This document shows, one piece after another, positions 1-9,623 of a DNA stretch of 64,000 nucleotides (position 1 is the stretch's first letter; each line of letters begins with the position of its first letter). The translations under genes and the position numbers were made by a program. The DNA is from Straminergon stramineum (taxonomy: Eukaryota > Streptophyta > Bryopsida > Hypnales > Calliergonaceae), in the NCBI GenBank assembly GCA_963920665.1, contig OY987269.1, positions 7,008,501-7,072,500 on the forward strand, in the 5' to 3' direction. The notes under the pieces were generated by a model. The model did no database searches. It saw only the letters and a list, made by a program, of their open reading frames with translations, and had not been told where the DNA came from.

Positions 1-28
1 TTTAGAGTTCAAGTAGAATTTCGAGTAT

Positions 29-779
29 TTAAGCCTTAAAGGATCAAGCTGTGTTTTTTTGGCAACATAGCAATTTCAAGCAGCTCATTACAAACGACAT
101 TTTTATTCTTTGTCTTTGAAATTTTCACACCACATGTACCTCAGGAGTATCTTTAGGGTGCAACAATTTTCATAAATTTTGACTACATGGTTAAAAAGTT
201 ATTGCATGATATGTAATTCTCATTCAATAGTAAGCATTCTAGGAAGCTCAAAAAACTTCCTGAAAAATCATTTTTTTTTAAGAAATAAAAATTTTCAATT
301 GATTTTGTAGATTGATATGTCCACCAGAAGCTTTAAATCATTCTATTTTGATTTATGAGATGAAAGTTATGAGGATTTTTAATTTGTGAGTAGATATGGT
401 TTTCAAAGATTCCATAGGTATCCGCAAACTAAAAATCCTCATAACTTTCATCTCATAAATCAAAATAGAATGATTTAAAGCTTCTGGTGGACATATCAAT
501 CTACAAAATCAATCGAAAATTTTTATTTAAAAAATAAGTGTTTTTTCAAGAAGTTTTTTGAGCTACCTAGGATGCCTGCAGTCGAATAAAAATTACATAT
601 CATGCAATAACTTTTTAACTATGTAGTCAAAAGTTATGAAAATTGTTGCACCTTCAAGATACTCTTTAGGCACATGTGGTGTGAAAATTTCAAAGACAAA
701 AAATAAAAATTTTGTTTGTAGTGAGCTACCCGAAATCGCTATGTTGCCAAAAAATGCAGCTTGGTCCTTTAGGGGTTAA
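29..779. mobile_element. Foldback (long inverted repeat) element with TTAA ends
   Basis: The two halves are near-perfect reverse complements. The left arm (about 29-381) and right arm (about 430-779) are each about 350 bp and are separated by a loop of about 48 bp. The ends read TTAAGCCTTAAAGG on the left and, as reverse complement, TTAACCCCTAAAGG on the right, so both close on TTAA. No coding potential is visible. Its outer sequence (GCATTTTTTGGCAACATAGC and the following segment) recurs in the smaller element at 6421-6677, which marks a dispersed family. A TTAA target with CCC just inside is the piggyBac pattern, but no transposase is present, so the superfamily is only a suggestion. As RNA it would form a long hairpin. 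Confidence 0.8.
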
Positions 780-852
780 TTTGAGAATTCCTTTGATGTT
801 GACATGTGTTATCTTATTTTCCTTTAGGGTATCTAGACACTGGTACTCCCAT

Positions 853-1713
853 ATAAGGTAAAATAGTCCATTACGGACCAAATGGGGGGGTTGCCTTCTT
901 GTCATTTCTGAAATTTTCTACTTTTTTTTCCAAAGAAAGTCAAGTGATAGAAATAGCGAGAGCATTTGAAACTATATTTTTTCGACAAAATGTGAATTTG
1001 TTATGAATTTTTGAAGTGTTCAGTCCATCACGACCCAAAAGAGTCTGTAGACTACTCCAAAACCAACAAAAACTGATCCATATTAACACTCATCTTACTC
1101 ACCTATTGCGGTCACAATATTTTCCAATACATAAGATCTAAAAAAAGCACTTCCTACACTGAACTAAGGCATACGACCCATTTGCAACCACTTAAGCAAT
1201 TACGCATATTTATGGAGCTTGGGATTCTTGAGTGGAGAAACTTTCTTGTATACAGAAATAGAGTTGGGAAGGATTCCATATTTTTTCATAATTTTATTTC
1301 TCAAAACGTAATTACTATGAATTTTTTAGCTTAAGATTCTGTTCGACCCACATTGGTCATATAGATTTCTGTATTTTCAACCAAGGGTTGGCTGCAATAT
1401 TGACAGTCCTATAGCCAATCATAATGTGCCACAATTACATTTGGAACTGTGCCACAATTAATCACTACTCCTAACTACATGATCAGGAAGAACTGTAGTC
1501 TACAGGGCGGAAATGGGGGGGTGATCGTAATGTGGTTGGCTCCCTTAACACTAAAAAACTGGAAATTCCTATTGCAGTCACTAATTACTGCATTCTAGTT
1601 AGCTAAGACATTGAATGTGGCCCAAATCTTAATAACTAGAAGAAAACCATAATGGGGTCATTCTTAGGAGTCCGCAATGGGTAAAAGGTCCGTAATGGGC
1701 CATTTTACCTTAT
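853..1713. mobile_element. Non-autonomous TIR element, GTAAAAT/GGCCCATTAC type, long copy
   Basis: The left end begins ATAAGGTAAAATAGTCCATT and continues ACGGACC. The right end is its imperfect inverse, running from GGTCCGTAATGGGCC to TTTTACCTTAT at 1713. These form terminal inverted repeats of about 27-30 bp around 860 bp of non-coding DNA. A shorter copy lies at 9157-9623 and shares both ends and the flanking inner sequence, including a G-run followed by TTGTCATTTCTGAAATTTTC. No ORF resembling a transposase is seen. The superfamily is not identified and the target duplication is unclear. Confidence 0.7.
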
Positions 1714-2419
1714 GGCAGATGCGATTGGCTCAATCATGTTTTTTGTATGTCAGCGTGGGAGGAAACAATTAATCCTCTTGATTCTTTGAGTGATGCAACA
1801 TTCATTTTTTGAGTTCTCAGTGTAGCATGAACAGCAGTTCTCTTTCATTTGTTTAGTGATTCATCATTCATTTCCAGTTCTCAGCATGAAATTGATTGTC
1901 CACCACTCACTTGCTGTTGACATGCCTGGTTCCCAACATGTCTGAAGATGAAAATTTCAAAAAGCACAATAGCTCCATTTGTATAGAGTGTATACCAATT
2001 TCTCCCCTTCTCCCTTTCTCATTCTCATTGTTCAATGGCTTTGTTGAAATGGAGATCAATCTGATGGTCAACATTCCAGTATATCCACTTGACTACTAAT
2101 TCAGGAACTGTGAACAGGGAACTGGAATGCGAACTCCTCCACGTTACTGAAAATCAGGTTATATACCTAAACCTGAGAAGTAGAGAGGCATTTCAATGAT
2201 CCACTCCCAAGTAAGTTTTTCACTGGTGCTCAACTGCAAAACATTGGTAATACATACATACATACATACTATTGTCTTTAGGAGTAGCCAGCTATGGCAC
2301 TTCTACAAGTGATCAAAATTTGAAAAAGCTGCTCTGTTACAATCCACAATCATACACCTCTTTCCAATTTATAATTTGCATTTGAAAACTGAGCATTTCA
2401 AGTTTTGCTTTCAATCTGC
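1714..2419. other. Intergenic, AT-rich, no gene seen
   Basis: A short TACA tetranucleotide microsatellite lies at about 2251-2269. A 15-bp sequence at 2342-2356 (ATCCACAATCATACA) recurs in inverted form at about 2824-2838, flanking the element at 2420-2813. No convincing coding sequence was found; the 67-residue open frame at 1896-2099 has no recognisable features. Confidence 0.5.
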
Positions 2420-2813
2420 AGTATAGTGGAACCGCCCATTACCAGCGACTTAAGCATTTTGTGCATGATCTGGAGTAGTAGAAGGCATTGTAAAATTTCT
2501 GGCGTGTAGAGAAATAGATATAATGGATGTTGTCAAATTTTCATAATTTTTTTCTTTAAACTCAAATTGTTATGAATTTCAGAAGCCAAAAGTTGACCTG
2601 CCCCCATCTCCAATATGTAGATTCTTTCATCATTGCTCATCTGAAGACTAATTTGGCTCTAAAAACGAAGCACATGTGTCATAACAGCTATGGCTAGAAG
2701 ATAGTTCGAAACCCAAAAACTAATGGTTAATATCTGTCATCTCTCTGTTGAATTTCCCATTACCTACATATTGACCATGGGTCTTAGCTAGTCATGGGTG
2801 GTTCTACCATACT
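2420..2813. mobile_element. Short TIR element related to the 853-1713 family
   Basis: The left end reads AGTATAGTGGAACCGCCCAT followed by TACCAGC. The right end (2790-2813) is its imperfect inverse. The inner sequence, an AGAAATAGA stretch followed by a TTTTCATAATTTT stretch and TTATGAATTT, resembles 1250-1330 inside the longer element, so this is probably a diverged member of the same group. An outer inverted repeat (2342-2356 against 2824-2838) suggests that the element was inserted into, or forms the core of, a larger hairpin. It is non-coding. Confidence 0.55.
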
Positions 2814-3949
2814 TAAAAAGAGTTGTATGATTGTGGATTTGAACTTCCTCATTGTCAATCAAAACACAATATCACAGTTTTAACATACACTTGCTATTCC
2901 AATACCCCCAGACCACACCCATCTAAAATCCCAATATAACACTTCAAAATATTGTGTTAGAGTTCTACCCTGAAATAGGGGAATGTAGTTTTTGAGTCAC
3001 ATACATTGTGCAATGGGCATTGTTATGGAACCTTAAATAAATAGACTCTTAGTTTAAACTATACCAAAAAAGTAAATAAAAAATGAGAGAGTTTTTGTGT
3101 TTGAAGAAAACTCAAAGTGTTCAATAGGTGCATGTTCAAAGCACATCGAGAAAGACCCAAAATTATTTAGTGAAAGCTTGTTATTTTTCAACCATGATGT
3201 GTCATTTATAAAGTAGGAGCCATTCAAAGAAAAGGGTTCAAGATCATATTGGTTACACTTCAACAGACACTATTAATCAATAGAAATAGGATGTTGATGG
3301 AATCAAGTACTTCTACCAAAAGTCTATCTTTAAGGATTAAGGCCACATAAAATGTCTTTTGGGGTGTCTTTGTTCATGTGTGGCTTTTGTAGTTGGTCAT
3401 AATCAACTAAAATGTAACATGAAAATTAAAAATTGACAAAAATTCGAATTATTTATACATGGAGCACCACCTCTAGACCCCCAACTTTTGTTCTAGAATA
3501 TTTTGGGATAGTGAGACATCATATAAGCAAAGGTGGGCATCAAATCATGTTGGAATGGGAGCGCAATATAATATTCAATAGCCTTCACTATTGTTGCCTT
3601 TGAATCCTCTTCATGAAGTTCATCCAACAATATTTTTTGCTACTGATAACTACATTTTTATTGCATTTCTTATTCTAATATTTTCTACTATATTTTTTCA
3701 TTGGTTGCTTAGATTATTGCTCTCAATTTATTGATTTTAATTACTCAATTTTTTTCTAAATTTTTTTTGTAAATCTCTCACTATTCTCATGCCTCTTGCC
3801 ACATGTCCCCCATAGCTAATGATGGGGAATGAAAAGATGTGGAATATTTTACATCATTTAATTGGGAGAAGGGCTCAATCCAACTAACAGCTACTACTAA
3901 ATGTTATGAATCGTGTCATTGATTGTGAAGCATCTTCCTAATTGTTGAA
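2814..3949. other. Intergenic, no gene seen
   Basis: This stretch is AT-rich and has no recognisable coding sequence or RNA gene. The last 100 bp or so could contain upstream remains of the GT29-like fragment that follows, but I could not find a conserved motif there. Confidence 0.4.
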
Positions 3950-4343
3950 TTGGATAAGGACAACGAGGACCAAAGGGGTCCAATGGATGACAGAGAATAC
4001 TTCTATATAAGACATAAGTTCATATATTCATCCTTAGAATTTTGTGCAAAAAGGGAAGGTCTTGCACTCAAGTTCTTTGAAAATGTGGTATTCAGGATGC
4101 GGCCCGAATGTAGCTTGAATGTTGGTAATTATGATTTTGAAGCGCCATTGACAGATGCCACAACAGGAGCTTATGTGAAGATGAATTGCAGCTCTTGTTG
4201 CCATCTAAGCCACCCTTAAAACCTCCACAATTTGCAACCTGTGCAGCAGTGGGAAACTCCGGCTATGTGCTTTGTGCCAAGTTCAGATCTGAAATTGCTG
4301 CACATGATTCAGTCTTTTGTGACAATGAAGCTCCAGTCAACTA
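3950..4343 (+). pseudogene. GT29 sialyltransferase-like gene fragment, frameshifted
   Basis: Two adjacent reading frames give one plausible protein piece. Frame 1 (about 3950-4187) encodes a segment with FFENVVFRMRPECSLNVG. After a one-base shift near 4187 the second frame encodes PPQFATCAAVGNSGYVL, then EIAAHDSVF and DNEAPVN. This matches the sialylmotif L of glycosyltransferase family 29 (pattern C-A-V-V-G-N-S-G ... E-I-D-x-H-D ... N-x-A-P). Plant members are Golgi sialyltransferase-like proteins. The second frame ends in TAG at 4341-4343, directly before GTACAT, a possible donor; the stop may be a changed CAG at an old exon end. The rest of the enzyme (motifs S, III and VS) was not found. 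I read it as a decayed fragment. A spliced live gene is less likely because of the frameshift. Confidence 0.6.
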
Positions 4344-4529
4344 GGTACATGCTACTGCTGTCAATATCCTTGTCTCATTGAATCTTAAATGTGTCGATCC
4401 ATATGTTTTGCTTGATGTACGGTTTCATATCAGGGGTCTCAAAGTGCTGCACTTCAATTGCAAGACTCTCCGCTTTCTTTCTATTTGAGGCTATAAATTG
4501 AGTTGCCTAAATCAACTCTTTCTTGAGAG

Positions 4530-5142
4530 CAAAAGTTGTACACTTTCACCTGTAAGCACTCTGACGTCCACTTTTTGGACAACAAACATTTTGAAATTCA
4601 AGTTTCATCCTTTTTATTGTTTGGATGAAAGTCAGACTATTTTGTGGAGATACTTTATCAAGTTGTTGTCCTATCTAAGGGTTGGATTTTGTTGTTATTA
4701 GAGTACATATTTTTTTTCTTTAAATTACAAATTAATGTGCACATATGTCAAATGGTTGACCAAGCCAATATTATATTTACTCTAGTTCAAAATTAGAGTT
4801 GCAAGAGTGAGGTCATAGATTGTAAGAACACAAAAATTTCAAAAAATCACCAAGGCGAAAGAAACTCATTTGAAAGCCATTCTAATAAATTTTACTCAAA
4901 AAATGATGATATTTTGCTTGTAATTGATTTTAGAAGGAATTTTGAATATTTTTTTTTCAAATTTAAAAAATAAATATTGGTGATGGCAATGGTGACTCTA
5001 TATGTGTGGATGGAATCTAAAACTCATAGTTTATAAATTTGATTTGTATATCAATTCCAAAATATTCTTCTAAATAGAACTTTATAATGATTTTTTCTCA
5101 AATTGTCAATTCTAGAGAAGACTTTGTATGCTTAGGGGTTAA
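4530..5142. mobile_element. Dispersed repeat copy A, right end TTAGGGGTTAA
   Basis: About 600 bp align by eye with 8300-8914 and 12900-13486. Shared landmarks in order are GTTTCATCCT, TTGTCCTATCTAA, GTTCAAAA(C/T)TAGAGTTGC, AACACAAAAAT followed by TCAAAAAATCACCA, TTTTACTCAAAAAATGAT, and the end TTAGGGGTTAA. The left boundary could not be set. It is non-coding here. The terminal sequence is the same as that of the 29-779 and 6421-6677 elements. Confidence 0.6.
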
Positions 5143-6420
5143 TCCCTCATTGCCTAAGGCTTGTTTGGGTTCAAAAACATCATTGCTTTTTGAAGTATTA
5201 TAGATCTAAATGTCAATGAGTTATAGAGATTTCAACTATACAATTTTGTAGTGACCATGTTGTAGATGACGTAAATCAAATTTGAAGTCATTTTGCCACA
5301 TAGATTGCAAGATTATAATGTTTTAGTGTTGAAAAAGGATGCTAAATTTTATTTTTTTTGAAAACACATTTCGGAGGTGAAATTTTATTTCTAAACCTAC
5401 TCAAACAAAAAAACTTTAAACTAGAAAGTGATCCAAAACCAACATACAAACACATTGGTGAAAGGAAATATCATTCATTTGACTCATTGTGTCTGTAGAA
5501 TGGCTTTGAAATTCAAGAAATTAGCAAGAAAAGTTGAAAAAACACATGTAAGGTTGAACCTCCTTCTACTAAAATGCTTCTATCACTCATAACTTCTTGG
5601 ATTGAAAGAAAATTTTAGCCACACAAACTAGACTAGTCTGCAAAGCTTTTCTAATTTTATTTATTGGAAATGGACGTTGTATGAAGAAGAAACAAGCCAC
5701 CAAAGTTCATCGTAATCCAAAAATGTTGGGATTTTGAACTTCAAATTGCTCCAAAACATTCAAAACAACTTGTATTGACTTGAAAAATTTACCCCACAAG
5801 AACTAGACTTCCAAGGGACTATAACCCGACAAATTTTATTGAAAATGAACTTTGGATGAAGGAGATACAAGCCCCCGAAGTTGCAACCATCAAATGCAGT
5901 TTTGTTAGGAACTAGTTTGTAATAGCTTGACTTACGTGCGGTTACAACTTACAATGGTTGTGGTTAGTTATTCATCTCCTTCCTTTAAGAACCATGTGAG
6001 GGGGTTTGACCCTCACTTGACATTTTGCTTAATATAGACGTAATGCTTTCAATACAATTTGCGTGATCTCATACTGATTGCCTTGGTCATGGTTTTGGTG
6101 TTCATTTAGTGCGGTAGCATGGTCTATTTATGGAATTAGGGTTGTAGCTTTCATGTTGGTTTGGATGGAGCATTGATCATGTTTTGCTGAATCTTGACAA
6201 GTTTGTTGAACTCAAATAGAACTAGTGAACTTCAATTGGCTTCCAAAAAATCAGTACACCTTGAATTGATCTATAAACTTTACCACCAAAATTAGAAGAG
6301 AGAGCTCAAATTTACCAACAAGTTTTATTGAATTCAAACATCTGATACCAAAGTTACAACACATTAAATTGGACTTGAAACTATGTGAGGACACTTTTGG
6401 TCCCCTAAGGAGATGAGGCA
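5143..6420. other. Intergenic with a degenerate repeated segment and possible LTR-like insert
   Basis: A segment of about 110 bp occurs three times in degenerate form, near 5600-5711, 5773-5884 and 6261-6361. Shared words are ACTAGACT, AAATTTTATT(T/G), GAAATGGACGTT/GAAAATGAACTTTGG, GAAG(A/G)AGA and CAAGCC(A/C)CC(A/G)AAGTT. The third copy is separated by a stretch at about 5900-6240 that starts TGTTAGGAACTAG and could be a solo LTR, but I found no target duplication. No gene was found. Confidence 0.4.
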
Positions 6421-6677
6421 TTAACCCCTAAATGCCCAATTGCATTTTTTGGCAACATAGCAGTTTTGGGCAGCTCACTACAAATGGAGGTTTTCTTCTT
6501 TTTTTTTGCTGAAATTTTCACAACATGTGCTTGAGGAGTAGCTTCAAGTCCCATCAATTTTCACAACTTTTGATCACATGATTAAAAAGTTATTGCATGG
6601 TATGTCATTTTCATTGCTCAGCAGGTAGTCTCGGTAGCTTTGTTGCCAAAAAATGCAGTTTTTACATTAGGGGTTAA
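6421..6677. mobile_element. MITE-like element with TTAA termini
   Basis: The element starts TTAACCCCTAAATGCCCAAT and ends ATTAGGGGTTAA. The reverse complement of its right end aligns with the left end through TGCATTTTTTGGCAACA, which gives imperfect terminal repeats of about 40 bp. Inner sequence (CAGCTCACTACAAA, TTGATCACATGATTAAAAAG, TTATTGCATG) matches the arms of the 29-779 foldback. It is 257 bp long and non-coding. It is probably a deletion derivative mobilised in trans by an unseen transposase. Confidence 0.75.
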
Positions 6678-8299
6678 CAGTGATGAGACCTTTCGAGCGA
6701 AAGGTTAAGATACCTACTTGTAGATCCAGATGCCAGTGTAATTTGTAAGAACCTGGCTGATTGAAGAACCTGGTTGAATATATTCAAAGCATGTCAGTTG
6801 AAAAACAGTTTTCCATCTGATTGCAAAAGACGTTGCACCCAACTTAGTAGAGGTTGTTAAGGGAAATGGTACGACCAGCTGTTCCCTTCCATTTTTTCCT
6901 TCCTGGCTACTGGTAGACTAACATGCTCATAGTCATTGCATTCTTTCTAAAGCAGTTGTGAGAATTCACCAGCCTTCTCCACTACATGGTCGCAACCCCC
7001 TCCCCCCACACAAAAAAACCCCAAAGGCCCCAAAAGTCTGACATTAATCCATAGGGTGTCACTCAGTAATGAAGTCATCAATGCCTGTCTTCTTCCTTTA
7101 GCTTTTGGTATGATCTCTCACTGGAGATGAACTCAAGAAGTGCAGGAAAAGAATCTGGATTCCTTTCCTAAGATTGTCCAGGCCATCACTCCTAAGGCAT
7201 GTTATGTACCAAATGTTGCCAGGATATCAAACAGCTTTCTGAACACTTTGGTGTGTATGGGCAGCTGAAGAGGTGCTGATAATTAAGAGTAAAATACATC
7301 TGGACTAGCTTCAATGCCATGATCAAGGTATTATGAATTCAACTTCACCGTCAATGAATCCATGTAAATAGCACTGAGAGGATCATCTAGCATATTCATG
7401 CACTACACTACCACTAAACCCGTCGCTTTTCATTCCTTGAAATAGCGACAAAATGAGGGCTGAGTGAAAAAAGTCACAAGGGACAAATCGTGAGGATGAC
7501 TTGGATACTAACAATAGATCATTTTTCAGTGAGAAGCAATACAACTCCAGATCTCCTCAATGAAAAACGAAGGGGTTCGCTCTAGTGCTAGTAGGTGAAA
7601 GCATGAAACACTTGTATAATTACTTTTGCATCACATGTTGCACACAAAATTGAGCATAACTTCTAGGGATTTTGCTTGTTACATTTGAGGTTCATATTGT
7701 AGGTGAATAGTACATTGCTAAAGTGAATCAATATTTTTTGTAATTTCTCAAAATACTTTATTATTTATTATTCAACTCCCTAATTGGTCACACACTTTAG
7801 GTTTTAGAATTTTTTAGAACTATAATGATTCCAAATGATGAGTTTCACTTCAAAATTTGAACATTGTATTCCCCTACTAAGGTTGTAAGAATTTGTCAAA
7901 GGAATTCTTAAAAAATAAATTATTGTCCTCCACAAAGATGTGAAAGAAAGGCTTTGTTGTGCATACATTTCTAGCCATGCCAAATTACACTTCTATAAAA
8001 AAAATTGGTGATACGTGATCTTCATCAAGTTGTGGTTAATATCTTCTTTTTGTTACATTTTCTTGAATGTTTTCATTATATTCTAACAATTTAAACCAAA
8101 AAAATAGGAAATTGTCATGTACTTTTTTAGTGGTTAACTTTTGGAGTAAAATTTTTTTAGGTCTGAATTTTTGAGAAGATGTTCTTTGTAGTGTAAGTTC
8201 TTCTAATTATCCATATTTTTTTTTTTCTTTTTCTATATTTTTTTCCAAAAGCTTTATTACCCAATTTTACACCCCAAATGCAACGTAATCAACAAGTGC
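6678..8299. other. Intergenic, no gene seen
   Basis: Mixed-composition sequence. Positions 6700-7350 are less AT-rich and may be remains of transcribed sequence, but no conserved domain or long frame could be supported. Positions 7700-8280 are strongly AT-rich. Confidence 0.4.
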
Positions 8300-8914
8300 T
8301 TTTTGCTTTCACTCTAGAACAAATTGCTTGTAGAGGTGGTTTCTCAACCCTTTAGCATTCCGACATCCATTTTCTCGACAATGAATAGATTGAAATTGGA
8401 GTTTCATCCTCCTATTTGCTTTGATGAAAGTTATTCTAATTTGTGGAGATACATTATTAAGTTGTTGTCCTATCTAAGGGTTGAATTTGTTGTTACAAGT
8501 GTACATATTTTTCTAAAATTATAAATGTGCCTCAATCGATCAAATTGTATTGACTTTAGTTTAAAACTGGATTTGCCAAAATGAGTTCATAGATTTGAAG
8601 AACACAAAAATTTCAAAAAATCACCATGTGAAGAGAACCTCATTTCCAATTCATTCCAACAAATTTTACTCAAAAAATGATAATATTTTGCTTATAATCA
8701 AATTTTGAAGGAATTTTGGAATTACTCTTTCAAAATTTATACAAAAAAGATTGGTGATAGCATTGGTGAATCAACCGCACAAATGAAATCTACAAATTAA
8801 AATCTACAACTTTTATACATATATCAATTCCAAAATATACTTCCAAACAGCACTTTATAATGATTTTTCTCGAATCGTTGATTGCAGAGATGAATCTGGA
8901 CGTTTAGGGGTTAA
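8300..8914. mobile_element. Dispersed repeat copy B, right end TTTAGGGGTTAA
   Basis: This is homologous by eye to 4530-5142 and 12900-13486 over about 600 bp, with the same order of landmarks, ending TTTAGGGGTTAA at 8914. The small open frame at 8324-8524 falls in the same segment as the one in copy A and simply reflects the shared repeat. The left boundary is uncertain. Confidence 0.6.
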
Positions 8915-9156
8915 ATTATTTCCTAGTGGTACAGAAGATTCCTAATGCAGTCTAAACCCAGGCGGGTAAGGAATTCCGACGAGGTGCCAAGGGCATGGGT
9001 GTCCAATCCATAACTTAGAGCTGGCTGTATCCATGTGCGATGAAGTGGATATCTGCGGTAATGTCATACTTCACACATGATTGTCAGCTTGTGCATCTCA
9101 AATACGGTAGCCTTTGGGACAGGGGTACAGAGGACCCGTTGTGCAGACCTGGTATC

Positions 9157-9623
9157 CTAAGGTAAAACAACCCATTACGGACCAAGGGGGGGGGGGTGCC
9201 CTCTTGTCATTTCTGAAATTTTCTACTTTTTTTCTAAAGTAATTCAAGTGATAGAAATGGCGAGAGCATTTGAAACTCTATTTTTTCTACAAAGTGAGAA
9301 TTTGTTATGAATTTTTGAAGTGTTCAGCCCATCACAGCCTGTAGACTACCCCAAAAGCAACAAAAACTGATCCATAACACTCATCTTACTCGCCTATTGC
9401 AGTCACAATATTTTCTAACATAGAAGACTTGAAAAAAGGCACTTGCTACAATGAACTAACACTAAAAAACTAAAAGTTCCTATTGCAGCACTAATTACTC
9501 CATTCCAATTATATAAGACATTGAATGTGGCCCAAATCTCAATAATTAAAAGAAAACCATAATGGGGTCATTCTTAGGAGTCCACAACAGGTAAAGGGTC
9601 TGTAATGGGCTGTTTTACCTTAT
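9157..9623. mobile_element. TIR element, internally deleted copy of the 853-1713 family
   Basis: It begins CTAAGGTAAAACAACCCATT and continues ACGGACC, and ends AATGGGCTGTTTTACCTTAT. The inner left part (CTTGTCATTTCTGAAATTTT, GATAGAAATGGCGAGAGCAT) and inner right part (AGAAAACCATAATGGGGTCA) match the copy at 853-1713. About 390 bp of the middle are missing here, so this is a shortened derivative. A run of 11 G lies near the left end. It is non-coding. Confidence 0.7.

Noticed and set aside
5900..6240. Complete LTR retrotransposon
   Set aside because: Only an LTR-like start is visible; there is no second LTR, primer-binding site, polymerase or target duplication.
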